DNA of 45,927 nucleotides. Origin: Ramlibacter sp. (GTDB lineage: Bacteria > Pseudomonadota > Gammaproteobacteria > Burkholderiales > Burkholderiaceae_C). Shown here in pieces: positions 7,329 to 16,588 of the stretch. The notes under the pieces are model-generated. The model searched no databases. It saw only the letters and a list, made by a program, of their open reading frames with translations, and had not been told where the DNA came from. Positions within the stretch are counted from its first letter, which is position 1; the number at the start of each line of letters is the position of its first letter. Both the position numbers and the translations under genes were made by a program. The stretch lies in assembly GCA_030695945.1 (NCBI GenBank), contig JAUYOG010000067.1, positions 1-45,927 on the forward strand. The letters run 5' to 3'.

Positions 7329-9440
7329 ATGGCAACGAAAAACCTTCTGGTCGAATTGTTCGTCGAGGAGCTGCCGCCGAAGGCGCTCCGGAAGTTGGGC
7401 GAGGCTTTCGCCGGCGTGCTGTTCGAGCAGCTCAAGGCGCAGGGCCTGGCCACCGCCGAATCGAAGCTCACCTCGTTTGCCTCGCCGCGCCGGCTGGCCG
7501 CCCACGTCACTGCCGTCGCCGCTGCGGCCGACGACAAGTCCGTGTCGCAGAAGCTGATGCCGGTGAGCGTCGGCCTCGACGCGTCCGGCAACGCGACGCC
7601 CGCGCTGCTCAAGAAACTGCAGGCACTGGGAGCCGATGCCTCGGCCGTCGCCGGCCTGAAGCGCGCCATGGACGGCAAGGCCGAGGCCCTTTTCCACGAC
7701 AGCACCGCGAAGGGCGCGACGCTCGCCGAGGGGCTGCAGAGGGCGCTGAACGAGTCGATCGCGAAGCTGCCCATCCCGAAGGTCATGACCTACCAGCTGG
7801 CGGACGGCTGGAGCGATGTCAAGTTCGTGCGCCCGGCCCATTCGCTGCTCGCGCTGCATGGCGGTGCCGTGGTGCCCATCGAAGTGCTCGGGCTCGCGGC
7901 CGGCAACACCACGCATGGCCACCGCTTCGAAGCCGCGGTGGATCCGGTGGTGATCAAGGATGCCGACGCCTACGCCGCGACGCTGGAAAGGGACGGCGCC
8001 GTCATCGCCAGCTTCGAGGACCGCCGCGCCGAGATCGCGGGGCAGCTCGCCAGGGCGGCGGCCCAGGTCGGCGGCGGCGCCAAGGCCATCGAGGACGACG
8101 CGCTGCTCGACGAAGTGACGGCGCTGGTCGAGCGGCCGAACGTGCTCACCTGCGAGTTCGAGCGCGAATTCCTCGAAGTGCCGCAGGAGTGCCTGATCCT
8201 CACGATGAAGGCCAACCAGAAGTACTTCCCGTTGCTGGACGCCAAGGGCAAGCTCACCAACAGGTTCCTGGTCGTGAGCAACATCCGCCCCGCGGATGCG
8301 AGCGCGGTGATCGGCGGCAACGAGCGCGTGGTTCGCCCGCGCCTGGCCGACGCCAAGTTCTTCTTCGACCAGGACCGCAAGAAGACGCTGGAGTCTCGCG
8401 TCGCGGGCCTGGCGAAGGTCGTGTACCACAACAAGCTCGGCACGCAGGGCGAACGCGTGGAGCGCGTGCGCGCCATCGCGAAGGTGATCGGCGCCCAGCT
8501 CGGCAGCGACACGCTGGCGGCGCACGCCGACCGGGCCGCGCACCTCGCCAAGGCCGACCTGGTCACGGACATGGTGGGCGAGTTCCCCGAGCTGCAGGGC
8601 ACGATGGGCCGCTACTACGCGCTCAACGACGGCCTGGGCCACGAGATCGCGGACGCGATCGAGGACCATTACAAGCCGCGTTTCGCCGGCGACACGCTGC
8701 CGCGCAGCCGCACGGGCATTGCCGTCGCGCTGGCCGACAAGCTGGAAACGCTGGGGGGGCTGTTCGCCATCGGCCAGCTGCCCACTGGGGACAAGGACCC
8801 GTTCGCGTTGCGCCGCCATGCCCTGGGCATCGTGCGCATGCTGATGGAGGAGGACCTGCCGCTGTCGCTGCGCGAGTTGATCGCCGAATCGCTGGGGCTG
8901 TTCCCGCAGGCCACCGACCAGACGACCGTCCAGCTGACCGATTTCATCTACGAGCGGCTGGCCGGCTCGCTGCGCGAGCAGGGCTACAGCGCGCAGGAAG
9001 TGGACGCCGTCCTCGCGTTGCGCCCGCAGCGCCTGGGCGATGTCGCCAAGCGGCTGGCCGCGGTTCGCGCCTTCGCCGCGCTGCCGGAAGCACCTGCGCT
9101 CGCCGCAGCCAACAAGCGCATCGGAAACATCCTGAAGAAATCCGAGGGCGGCGCCGTGGATCCCCACGTGAGCGAGGTGCTGCTCAAGGAGCCGGCAGAG
9201 CAGGCCCTCTTCGCGAGCATGCGCGATGTCGCGCCGCGCGCCGGCAAGCAGTTCGAAGCCGGCGACTACACGGCCTCGCTGCAGACGCTGGCCGCACTGC
9301 GCGCGCCGGTGGATGCCTTCTTCGACGGCGTGATGGTCAACGCCGAGGAGCCCGACCTTCGCCTGAACCGGCTGGGCCTGCTGTCCACCCTGCACCAGGC
9401 CATGAACCGCGTCGCGGACCTCTCCCGCCTCGCCACCTGA
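7329..9440 (+). CDS. glyS: Glycine-tRNA ligase, beta subunit
   Basis: tRNA-binding subunit of glycyl-tRNA synthetase, 703 residues, close to the usual size (E. coli 689). It starts MATKNLLVELFVEELPPKAL, contains LILTMKANQKYFPLLDAKGKL and FFDQDRKKTLESRV, and has an HD-like region with MVGEFPELQGTMGRYYAL and DPFALRRHALGIVRMLME. The C-terminal helical anticodon-binding part ends VRAPVDAFFDGVMVNAEEPDLRLNRL. It follows glyQ by 3 bases and precedes gmhB by 10. Confidence 0.97.
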   Translation: MATKNLLVELFVEELPPKALRKLGEAFAGVLFEQLKAQGLATAESKLTSFASPRRLAAHVTAVAAAADDKSVSQKLMPVSVGLDASGNATPALLKKLQALGADASAVAGLKRAMDGKAEALFHDSTAKGATLAEGLQRALNESIAKLPIPKVMTYQLADGWSDVKFVRPAHSLLALHGGAVVPIEVLGLAAGNTTHGHRFEAAVDPVVIKDADAYAATLERDGAVIASFEDRRAEIAGQLARAAAQVGGGAKAIEDDALLDEVTALVERPNVLTCEFEREFLEVPQECLILTMKANQKYFPLLDAKGKLTNRFLVVSNIRPADASAVIGGNERVVRPRLADAKFFFDQDRKKTLESRVAGLAKVVYHNKLGTQGERVERVRAIAKVIGAQLGSDTLAAHADRAAHLAKADLVTDMVGEFPELQGTMGRYYALNDGLGHEIADAIEDHYKPRFAGDTLPRSRTGIAVALADKLETLGGLFAIGQLPTGDKDPFALRRHALGIVRMLMEEDLPLSLRELIAESLGLFPQATDQTTVQLTDFIYERLAGSLREQGYSAQEVDAVLALRPQRLGDVAKRLAAVRAFAALPEAPALAAANKRIGNILKKSEGGAVDPHVSEVLLKEPAEQALFASMRDVAPRAGKQFEAGDYTASLQTLAALRAPVDAFFDGVMVNAEEPDLRLNRLGLLSTLHQAMNRVADLSRLAT

Positions 9441-9450
9441 CCGCACCCCC

Positions 9451-10020
9451 ATGAAGCTCGTCATCCTCGACCGCGACGGAACGATCAACGCCGACAGCGA
9501 CGAATACATCAAGTCGCCCGACGAGTGGACGCCCCTGCCTGGAGCGCTTGAGGCGATCGCGCGGCTGAACCATGCCGGCTGGCACACGGTGATCGCATCC
9601 AACCAGTCCGGCCTCGGGCGCGGCCTGTTCGACGTGGCGTCGCTCAACGCGATGCACGCCAAGATGCACAAGCTGCTGTCGGCGCAGGGCGGCCGGATCG
9701 ACGCCGTCTTCTACTGCCCGCACAGTCCCGACGAGGGGTGCCTCTGCCGCAAGCCGCTGCCGGGCCTCTTCGAGCAGATCGGCGACCGCTTTGGCGTGGA
9801 CCTCAAGGGCACGCCGGCCGTGGGCGATGGCCTGCGGGACCTCCAGGCCGGTGTTGCCGCCGGCTGCGAGCCCCACCTGGTCCTGACGGGCAAGGGCGCG
9901 GAGTTCCGCGGCCGCCAGCTGCCCGAGACGTACCCGGCCGGCACGCGCGTGCACGAAGACCTCGGCGCGTTCGCCGACTGGCTGATCGCGCGTTCGGCCG
10001 TGCCCAAGCCCGCACCCTAG
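9451..10020 (+). CDS. gmhB: D-glycero-beta-D-manno-heptose 1,7-bisphosphate 7-phosphatase
   Basis: HAD-superfamily phosphatase of the ADP-heptose pathway for lipopolysaccharide inner core, 189 residues. The nucleophile motif is LDRDGTIN with D7 and D9. SNQSGLGRG supplies motif II. The Cys/His zinc loop typical of GmhB is seen as CPHSPDEGCLCRKP. VGDGLRDLQAGVAAG is motif IV; family members usually have a DxxxD pair here, and one acidic residue is seen in the sequence VGDGLRD. It lies in the glyQ-glyS-gmhB-plsC run, a common order in Burkholderiales. Confidence 0.92.
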   Translation: MKLVILDRDGTINADSDEYIKSPDEWTPLPGALEAIARLNHAGWHTVIASNQSGLGRGLFDVASLNAMHAKMHKLLSAQGGRIDAVFYCPHSPDEGCLCRKPLPGLFEQIGDRFGVDLKGTPAVGDGLRDLQAGVAAGCEPHLVLTGKGAEFRGRQLPETYPAGTRVHEDLGAFADWLIARSAVPKPAP

Positions 10021-10030
10021 CCGTCGTCGA

Positions 10031-10771
10031 ATGGCGTTCCTTCGCTCGGTCATTCACGCGCTCTGGATGTTCGTGACGGTGGTGCCGTGGGGCATCTACA
10101 TGGTCACCGCCTCGGTCTGGAGCAACGGCACGCAGATGTGGTGGCTGGCGGTGCGCTGGCTGCGCTGGGTGGTCGGCGACGTCGGCCTGGCAATCCTGGG
10201 CATCGAGATCCGCGTGACCGGCTACGAGAACCTGCCCCTGGGCGCGAAGAGTCCGGCCATCCTGCTCGTGAAGCACCAGTCCACGCTGGAGACCTTCCTG
10301 ATCCCGACGCTCATGCCGCACCCGCTGGCCTACGTGTTCAAGCGCGAGCTGATCTACGTGCCGTTCTTCGGCTGGGCGATGGGCCGCATGGACATGATCC
10401 ACATCGACCGCAGCCTGCGGGCCCAGGCGTTCAACCGCGTGGTGGAGCAGGGCAAGCGGCTGCTGGCGCAGGGCGTATGGATCATCATCTTTCCGGAAGG
10501 CACGCGCATACCGCGAGGCCAGAAGGGCCAGTACAAGCATGGCGGCACGCGCCTGGCGGTGGAGACGGGCGCGCCGGTGGTGCCGATCGCCGTCACGTCG
10601 GGCAAGGTCTGGCCGCGCAAGGCCTTCGTCAAGCGCCCGGGCGTGGTGGACGTGTCCATCGGCAGGCCGATCCCGAGCCAGGGCCGCGATCCCGACGAAC
10701 TGATGCGCGAGGTCGAGGGCTGGATCGAATCCGAGATGCGCCGGCTCGATCCCGACGCATATCCAGGTTAA
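10031..10771 (+). CDS. 1-acyl-sn-glycerol-3-phosphate acyltransferase (PlsC-like)
   Basis: Membrane-associated lysophosphatidate acyltransferase-type enzyme of 246 residues, acting in phospholipid synthesis. The acyltransferase motif I is HX4E, with H82 and E87 in KHQSTLETF. FKRELIYVPFFGWAMG is motif II, FPEGTRIPRGQKGQYKHGG is motif III and VVPIAV is motif IV. The N-terminus (about residues 8-30 and 38-58) is hydrophobic and likely membrane-embedded. It starts 10 bases after gmhB, so both probably share a transcript. Confidence 0.9.
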   Translation: MAFLRSVIHALWMFVTVVPWGIYMVTASVWSNGTQMWWLAVRWLRWVVGDVGLAILGIEIRVTGYENLPLGAKSPAILLVKHQSTLETFLIPTLMPHPLAYVFKRELIYVPFFGWAMGRMDMIHIDRSLRAQAFNRVVEQGKRLLAQGVWIIIFPEGTRIPRGQKGQYKHGGTRLAVETGAPVVPIAVTSGKVWPRKAFVKRPGVVDVSIGRPIPSQGRDPDELMREVEGWIESEMRRLDPDAYPG

Positions 10772-10855
10772 ACGCGCGGGAGTGCCCGTTCAATAGCCCT
10801 AACGAATCACCCCCGCCGGCGCGGCGCGCCCCCCCAGCCGTTAAACTCTGCGCCC

Positions 10856-11794
10856 ATGCACCGGCTGCTGCAGTTCACTCTCGATCTCTTCGATCCCGCG
10901 CCCCCCGCTGCACCCGCTGACGGCGAGGCCAGGCCCGCCGCACCGCGCAAACGCAAGACCCCCCCGGCCATCCAGGCCGTGACGGACGCGCGGCCGGCCG
11001 AACTGCTGGACCAGGTGCTGTCGCCCGCCGCCTTCCGCCACCCCCGCGCCAACCGCGAAGCCGTGCTGGGCGATTCGGTCGTGGCCTTCGAATTCCGGCG
11101 CGCGCGCCGGCGCAACATCGGTTTCATGGTCGGCCCCGAGGGCCTCACGGTGACGGCGCCCAACTGGGTGCCGCTGTACGAGGTCGACGCCGCCGTCAGG
11201 GCCAAGTCCGGCTGGATCGTCAAGAAGCTCGGCGAGGCCTGCGAGCGCCAGCGGCGCGTGGAGTCGGCGCGCATCGAGTGGAAGGATGGCGCCGTGTTCC
11301 CCTACCTGGGCGAGCAGGTGATCGTCGTGCTCGACCCGCGCCATGCGTTCGATGAAGTCGGTGCCGTCCTTAACACCCAGGGCGAGGCACTGCCCGGCAT
11401 GCCGCGCTACACGTTGCACGTGGGCCTGGCGCAGAACGCGCAGCCGCAGCAGGTGCGCGATGCCGTGCAGGCCTGGCTGATGCGCCGTGCCAAAGAGCTG
11501 TTCACCGAGCGCCTGGACCACTTCGCGCCGCAACTGGGCGTCGCCTGGCGAAAGCTGGTGCTGAGCAGCGCGGGCACCCGATGGGGCACCGCGCACGCGG
11601 ACGGCCTGATCCGGCTGAACTGGCGGCTGGTCCACTTTCGCATGGCCGTGATCGACTACGTCGTGGCGCACGAGCTGAGCCACCTGCGCGTGATGGACCA
11701 CAGTCCGCGCTTCTGGGACACGGTTCGCACCGTCGTGCCCGATTACGCCGAACTGCGCGGCCTGCTGAAGGACGAAGCGCTGCCGCCGTGGTGA
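10856..11794 (+). CDS. YgjP/SprT-like zinc metallopeptidase (M48-type annotation, DUF45)
   Basis: Predicted cytosolic zinc peptidase of 312 residues. The HExxH site is H272-E273-x-x-H276 in VVAHELSHLRVMDHSPRFW, and a later conserved His precedes SPRFW, as in the DUF45/YgjP family. It is preceded by SSAGTRWGTAHADGLIRLNWRLV, another family hallmark. The N-terminal 65 residues are Ala/Pro-rich and low in conservation. Substrate unknown. It follows plsC after an 84-base gap that includes a TAAACT element near the start. Confidence 0.85.
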   Translation: MHRLLQFTLDLFDPAPPAAPADGEARPAAPRKRKTPPAIQAVTDARPAELLDQVLSPAAFRHPRANREAVLGDSVVAFEFRRARRRNIGFMVGPEGLTVTAPNWVPLYEVDAAVRAKSGWIVKKLGEACERQRRVESARIEWKDGAVFPYLGEQVIVVLDPRHAFDEVGAVLNTQGEALPGMPRYTLHVGLAQNAQPQQVRDAVQAWLMRRAKELFTERLDHFAPQLGVAWRKLVLSSAGTRWGTAHADGLIRLNWRLVHFRMAVIDYVVAHELSHLRVMDHSPRFWDTVRTVVPDYAELRGLLKDEALPPW

Positions 11795-11801
11795 TAGCGA
11801 G

Positions 11802-11816
11802 CCCGCGCAACGCGGG
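11802..11816 (+). other. Short hairpin after the metallopeptidase gene
   Basis: CCCGCG and CGCGGG arms with a CAA loop lie 7 bases after the stop. The stem is only 6 bp and no T-run follows, so termination is uncertain. The rest of the gap to 11888 shows only a purine-rich AGGAAGGGG ribosome binding site. Confidence 0.25.
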
Positions 11817-11887
11817 ACGCCCCGCCCTGCCCATACACTGGGGGCTGGGGCCACCATGGTCATAAGGCCCCCGGAAAGGAAGGGGCG

Positions 11888-14800
11888 ATGCAGGGCAGGC
11901 TGAGTCTGCGCGAGCGTCTGGTGATCCTGATGGTGGCCGCGGTCCTGCCAATCTTCGCGTTGTCGATCTGGTTCGCCGCGCGCGAAACCCGATCGCGCAT
12001 CGACCTGGCACAGTCGCAGCTGCTTTTCGCGGCGTCGCTGCTGGCCACCAGCGAAGGCAAGGCGGTGGACGCCGCCGAACAGCTGCTCGGCGCGATCTCG
12101 GCGATCCCCGATCTGCGGTCCTGGGGCCACGACCGCGCGCGCTGCCAGTCGTACTTCCAGAGCCTGCGCGAGCGCTACCCCATGTACTCCAACATCGGGC
12201 TGCTTGCGCCTGACGGCCTGCCGGTGTGCCACGCGAGCGGGACGATGGGCGATGCGAGCGCCGCGGACCGCGCCTACTTCCGCGATACCCTGTCGCAGCG
12301 GCGCTTCGTGATGGGCGAAGCCATCGTCGGCCGCCTCAGCGGCCGCAGCGCCATTCCGTTCGCCCTGCCCGTGCTCGAGAACGGTGAGCCGGTGGCGGTG
12401 GTGTTCGCCACCCTCGACCTTGCCCTGGCCGCGCAGGAGCTTTCGCGTTTCCGGCTGCCGGACGGCGCGCGCGTGATGGTGGCCGACCGCCGGGGCCAGG
12501 TACTCATGGAATACCCCGCGGAGGGCGGGCGGAGCGTGCCGCGGATCACGGCTCACCCGGAGTTCCAGGAAGCCGCGCGCAACCACACCAGCGGCGTGGG
12601 CGAGGGACGCGACGCGACGGGCGAGGATCGCATCTATGCCTACGCGCCCAGCCGGCTCGTCGGCAGCGAAGGATTCATCGTGCGCGTCGGGATGCCCAGG
12701 TCCGCCGCTCTGGCGGGCGGCTCGGCCCGCTTCGACGAAGTCCTGCTGCTGCTCACGCTGGCCACGCTGGCCGCGATGGGCGTCACCTGGTGGGTCGGCG
12801 GGTATGTCATCGTGAAACCGGCCAAGCAGATCCTGGGGGCAGTGCGGCGGCTGGAGCAGGGGCGCCTGGATGCGCGCGTGCCCCTGTCGGGCGGCCGCCA
12901 GCCGCGCGGCGAATTCGCGCGCATCGGCGCCGCCTTCAACCTCATGGCGGACTCGCTGCAGCTGCGCCAGATCGACCTGGAGACCGAACTTGGCCGCAGC
13001 CGCAGCGCCTACGCCGCCCTGGACCTCGTCATCAACAGCATGCAGGAGGCATTGATCGCCGTCACCGGCACCGGGCAGTTCCTGATGTTCAACCAGGCCG
13101 CGGCGCGCCTGTTTCCGCTGAACGGGCCGGCCACGATGCCCCGGCAGTGGCCCGCGCTGTTCGGCTTCTACCATCCCGACGGGCAGACGCCGTACGAGCT
13201 GGACGAGCTGCCCCTGGTGCGATCGGCGCGCGGCGAAAGCGGGCGGCAGCCGCTGCTCTTCGTGCGCAATGCGCAAGTGCCCGAAGGCCGGATGCTGCAA
13301 TGCAGCTGGCAACCGATTCGCGGCGAAGGCGGCATCAACGGCGGGCTGGTCGTGTTCACCGACGTGACCGAGCTGGAGCGGTTGCAGGCCGGGCAGGCTG
13401 CACAGTTCGCGCAGCTGCAGGAAACGCAGCGCAAGCTGATCGAAGCGCAACGCATCGGGCGCGTCGGCAACTGGGAGCTGGACCTGGCCAGCGGCCGCCT
13501 CTGGTGGTCCGACGAGGTCTACGGGCTCTTCGGCGTCGAGCCGAACGAGTTCGAGCCTTCGATCGAAGGCTTCGAGCAGCGCGTGCATCCTGACGACCGC
13601 GTCATGCTCAAGCCGGCGCGCGACTCGGCGCTGCGGGACGGCAAGAGCATCAGCCTGGAATACCGCATCGTCAGGCCGGACGGCTCGATCGCGTGGATGC
13701 ACGAGATCGGCGAGGCGCGGCTGGGCGACCAGGGCGAGCCGGTCTGGTTCGGGGGGGTCGTGCAGGACGTCACCGAGCGCAAGCGGGTGGAGCAGGCCCT
13801 GCTGGCCAGCGAGCGGGAGTTGCAGGATTACACGCTCATGCTGCAGCGGGCGGCGGAGGCCGCGCAGCTGATCATGGCCCACCCTTCGCTGGAGGCCACG
13901 CTGCAGGAAGTCGCCGACCAGGCCCGCCACGTCATCGGCGTGCGGCAGGCCCTGGTCACGCTGTCGGGCAACGGGCGCACGGCATCCCCGGCCCGCAGCG
14001 TCAGCGGCGAAGCGGGTGCCGCGACCCCGGTCGGGGGCCTGCTCACGGTGCCGCTGGTGAGCCGCAGCGGGCGGCACATCGGGCGCCTCCAGATCTCGGG
14101 CAAGGACGCGGGCGGCTTCACCGAGCGGGACGAGTACGTGCTGCTCGAACTGGCGCAGCTGGCCTCGATCGCCATCGAGAACGCCCGGCTGTTCACCGAG
14201 ATCCGCGAGCTCAACGCGGGCCTGGAGGCCCGCATCGCCGAGCGCACCGCGGAACTGGGGCGGCAGGAGCAGCTGTACCGCACGCTCGCCGAGCAGGCGC
14301 CGGAGGTGGTTTGGAACACCGATGCCACGGGCATGCTGACTTTCATGAACCGCGCCTGGTACGAGCTGGTGGGCGGCACTCCGGGCGATTGGCTCGGCCA
14401 CACCGGCATCGCGGCGATCCACCCGGACGACCGGGCCGAGGTCGCCGCGAACTGGCTGCGCTGCATGCAGACGCTGCAAACGTACACGGGGGTGCGCCGC
14501 GTGCGGGCGAAGGACGGCAGCTACCACACGATGTCGTACAAGGCCACGCCGGTCCTGGACGATCGCGGCCAGGTGGCCTTCTGGGTCGGCATCGATGCCG
14601 ACATCACGGAATTCAAGGCCATCGAACTGGCGCTGCGAAACTCCAACCAGGAGCTCGAGGCGTTTTCCTACTCGGTGTCGCACGACCTGCGGGCGCCGCT
14701 GGGCGCGATCGGCGGCTTCAGCCAGGCGCTCATGGCCAGGCTCGAGGGCGGGGCGGACGAGCGGGTGCGGCATTACCTTGCGCGCATCCAGGCGGGCGTC

Positions 14801-15346
14801 GAGAAGATGGAGCAGCTGATCGACGCATTGCTGTCGCTCGCCAAGGTCGCGCGGGCGCCCCTCAGCTACGGGCCGGTCGACCTCACGGCGATCGCGCGGG
14901 AAACGCTCGAGGGCCTGCAGATGCAGCACCCCGATCGCCGTGTCGACGCGCAGGTCCAGGAGGGGCTCGCCCCGCAGGGCGATGCGCGGCTCTTGCGGGT
15001 GATGCTCGAGAATCTGCTGGGCAACGCGTGGAAATTCACGGCGCAACGCGACGGTGCGCGCATCGAGCTCGGACGCGAGCAGGACGGCCATGTCTTCTTC
15101 GTGAGGGACAACGGTGTCGGGTTCGACATGGACTACGCCGGCAAGCTGTTCGGCGCGTTCCAGCGGCTGCACACGGAGGCCGAATTTCCCGGGACGGGCA
15201 TCGGCCTGGCCACGGTGCGCCGCATCGTCGCGCGCCACCAGGGCCGCGTCTGGGCCGAATCGCGGCTCGGCGAGGGCACGACGTTCTTCTTCACCTTGTC
15301 GGAGACGGCGCCACCGGCGTGGCTGGCGGGGCAAGATCCAACGTAG
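11888..15346 (+). CDS. Membrane-bound multi-PAS/GAF sensor histidine kinase
   Basis: Sensor kinase of 1152 residues. In order: TM1 (about 12-30), an extracytoplasmic Cache-like sensor domain (about 35-280), TM2 (284-308), HAMP (307-364), PAS (374-499), a second PAS of the PAS_3 type (517-634), GAF (650-768), a third PAS (795-912), HisKA with the phospho-acceptor H932 in SYSVSHDLRAPLGAI, and HATPase with LENLLGNAWKFTA, DNGVGFDM and GTGIGLATV. The SHDLRAPL H-box resembles phytochrome-like kinases. There is no receiver domain and no adjacent response regulator, so the partner is elsewhere. A GGAAAGGAAGGGG purine run gives a strong ribosome binding site. The C-terminal residues run into the hairpin region shared with the convergent gene. 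Confidence 0.93.
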   Translation: MQGRLSLRERLVILMVAAVLPIFALSIWFAARETRSRIDLAQSQLLFAASLLATSEGKAVDAAEQLLGAISAIPDLRSWGHDRARCQSYFQSLRERYPMYSNIGLLAPDGLPVCHASGTMGDASAADRAYFRDTLSQRRFVMGEAIVGRLSGRSAIPFALPVLENGEPVAVVFATLDLALAAQELSRFRLPDGARVMVADRRGQVLMEYPAEGGRSVPRITAHPEFQEAARNHTSGVGEGRDATGEDRIYAYAPSRLVGSEGFIVRVGMPRSAALAGGSARFDEVLLLLTLATLAAMGVTWWVGGYVIVKPAKQILGAVRRLEQGRLDARVPLSGGRQPRGEFARIGAAFNLMADSLQLRQIDLETELGRSRSAYAALDLVINSMQEALIAVTGTGQFLMFNQAAARLFPLNGPATMPRQWPALFGFYHPDGQTPYELDELPLVRSARGESGRQPLLFVRNAQVPEGRMLQCSWQPIRGEGGINGGLVVFTDVTELERLQAGQAAQFAQLQETQRKLIEAQRIGRVGNWELDLASGRLWWSDEVYGLFGVEPNEFEPSIEGFEQRVHPDDRVMLKPARDSALRDGKSISLEYRIVRPDGSIAWMHEIGEARLGDQGEPVWFGGVVQDVTERKRVEQALLASERELQDYTLMLQRAAEAAQLIMAHPSLEATLQEVADQARHVIGVRQALVTLSGNGRTASPARSVSGEAGAATPVGGLLTVPLVSRSGRHIGRLQISGKDAGGFTERDEYVLLELAQLASIAIENARLFTEIRELNAGLEARIAERTAELGRQEQLYRTLAEQAPEVVWNTDATGMLTFMNRAWYELVGGTPGDWLGHTGIAAIHPDDRAEVAANWLRCMQTLQTYTGVRRVRAKDGSYHTMSYKATPVLDDRGQVAFWVGIDADITEFKAIELALRNSNQELEAFSYSVSHDLRAPLGAIGGFSQALMARLEGGADERVRHYLARIQAGVEKMEQLIDALLSLAKVARAPLSYGPVDLTAIARETLEGLQMQHPDRRVDAQVQEGLAPQGDARLLRVMLENLLGNAWKFTAQRDGARIELGREQDGHVFFVRDNGVGFDMDYAGKLFGAFQRLHTEAEFPGTGIGLATVRRIVARHQGRVWAESRLGEGTTFFFTLSETAPPAWLAGQDPT

Positions 15347-15347
15347 C

Positions 15348-15383
15348 GTGGGCACCGGTGCCCACTGTGCTGGCTAAGCCAGC
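15348..15383. repeat. Double-palindrome element between convergent genes
   Basis: A perfect 18-bp palindrome (GTGGGCACC / GGTGCCCAC, 15348-15365) is followed at once by a 7-bp-arm palindrome (GCTGGCT-A-AGCCAGC, 15369-15383). The stop codons of the two convergent genes sit next to or inside the element. It may be a REP-type repeat and may terminate transcription in both directions. Confidence 0.55.
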
Positions 15384-16453
15384 GCGAAACGGTACACGCC
15401 GTCGCTGTCCTTTCGGCGCCGCAGCCGGCCCTGGAACCACAGAGCGTGCAGGTGCGCCACCGACTCCCCCATCGCGAAGGTGGTCTGGTGCAAGTCGAGC
15501 TTGCGCTTGAAGAGGACGGGCAGCACGTCGGCGGCCGACTGCGGTCCCTGCCGGCAGGCCTCGACCACCTCGGCCAGGCGCTCGCGGTGGTGCTCGTGCA
15601 ACTGGCGGATGCGCTCGTGCAGGCCGCGAAACGGCTTGCCGTGGGAAGGAAGGGTCAGCGTGTCCTGCGGCAGTCGCGCGAACTTGTCGATCGATTCGAG
15701 GAACAGCCGCAACGGGTCGGACTCCGGCTCGATGTCGTACACGCTCACATTGGTTGAAATGCGCGGCAGCATCATGTCGCCGCTGATCAGCGCCTGGAGC
15801 GTGTCGCAATAGAGCGCGATGTGTTCCGGCGCATGGCCATAGCCGCTGATGCACTGCCAGGCGCGGCCGCCGATGACGATCGTGTCGCCGTCCTGCATGC
15901 GCCGAAAGGTGCGTGGGACTTCGGGCACCATGCTGGGATAGTAGTTGGCGCGTCCGCGGATCTTCTCCACCGAGTCCGGGTCGGTGAGGCCGTGCGAGGC
16001 GAAGAAATTGGCCGCACCCTCGCCGCCGAAGCCGGTCGTGCTCTGCGACGCCATGCGGGCCGCGTTGAAATCGGTCGCGCTGATCCACAGCGGCGCGTTC
16101 CAGCGGCCGCACAGCCAGTGCGCCAGGCCGATGTGGTCGGGATGCATGTGGGTGACGATCACGCGCAGAACCGGCAACCCGTCCAACTGTGTCGCGAAGA
16201 TCGTTTCCCACTGCGCGCGGGACTCCTCGCGGCTGATGCAGCAGTCCACCACCGTCCATCCGGCGCGGCCATCGACCTCGTCGCGCAGCAGCCAGAGGTT
16301 GATGTGGTCCAGTTGGAAAGGCAGCGCCATGCGGATCCATTTCACGGCCGGTGCCAGGCCGCTGGCCTCGCCCGCCGCGACCACCATCGTCTCGCCCTGC
16401 GCCGGCATGGCGTCGCGGAACGGGTAGTCCAGCAGTTTTTCGAGTTCGTTCAT
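15374..16453 (-). CDS. MBL-fold metallo-hydrolase
   Basis: Metallo-beta-lactamase-fold hydrolase of 359 residues. The metal-binding HxHxDH motif is H102-x-H104-x-D106-H107 in VTHMHPDHIGLAHWL. A later GYGHAPEHIALYCDTLQALISGDMMLP supplies further His and Asp ligands, and a C-terminal LPSHGKPFRGLHERIRQLHEHHRERL completes the pattern. The last part resembles the winged-helix tail of LACTB2-type enzymes. The start at 16453 lies just 27 bases from the MerR-type operator at 16481, shared with the divergent regulator, so it probably belongs to the same acyl-CoA regulon. A thioesterase-like activity on acyl-CoA is possible but not proven by sequence. Confidence 0.88.
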   Translation of the reverse strand: MNELEKLLDYPFRDAMPAQGETMVVAAGEASGLAPAVKWIRMALPFQLDHINLWLLRDEVDGRAGWTVVDCCISREESRAQWETIFATQLDGLPVLRVIVTHMHPDHIGLAHWLCGRWNAPLWISATDFNAARMASQSTTGFGGEGAANFFASHGLTDPDSVEKIRGRANYYPSMVPEVPRTFRRMQDGDTIVIGGRAWQCISGYGHAPEHIALYCDTLQALISGDMMLPRISTNVSVYDIEPESDPLRLFLESIDKFARLPQDTLTLPSHGKPFRGLHERIRQLHEHHRERLAEVVEACRQGPQSAADVLPVLFKRKLDLHQTTFAMGESVAHLHALWFQGRLRRRKDSDGVYRFALA

Positions 16454-16480
16454 CGGGCGGAGCCTTGCGGGTAGGGAAGG

Positions 16481-16504
16481 ATTGACGTTAACGTAAACGT
16501 CATA
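16481..16504. promoter_or_regulatory. Near-perfect MerR-type operator between divergent MBL and merR-like genes
   Basis: The site reads ATTGACGTT followed by ACGTAAACGTCA with one internal mismatch and two terminal mismatches against the perfect copy at 17006-17029. On the plus strand TTGACG (16482-16487) and TGTAAT (16505-16510) form a -35/-10 pair with 17-base spacing, and the operator fills the -35 box and spacer. It is placed to control both the regulator and the divergent hydrolase. Confidence 0.75.
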
Positions 16505-16588
16505 TGTAATCCGCATTGTAGGGAGGGCGGCATGCCCCCACTGTCCCCTGCCGTACAAGCAAACTTTGGAACACAGCCCCCTCCAGTC

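Noticed and set aside
6374..9454. Long plus-strand frame overlapping glyQ and glyS
   Set aside because: Arg/Ala/Gly/Pro-rich out-of-frame reading of two unambiguous synthetase genes.
7110..9671. Long minus-strand frame opposite glyS
   Set aside because: Shadow frame; glyS is conserved and complete.
10841..15355. Open frame of about 1500 codons on the minus strand opposite the PAS kinase and metallopeptidase
   Set aside because: His/Arg/Ala/Gly-rich translation with no motifs; it is the antisense shadow of real plus-strand genes in GC-rich DNA.
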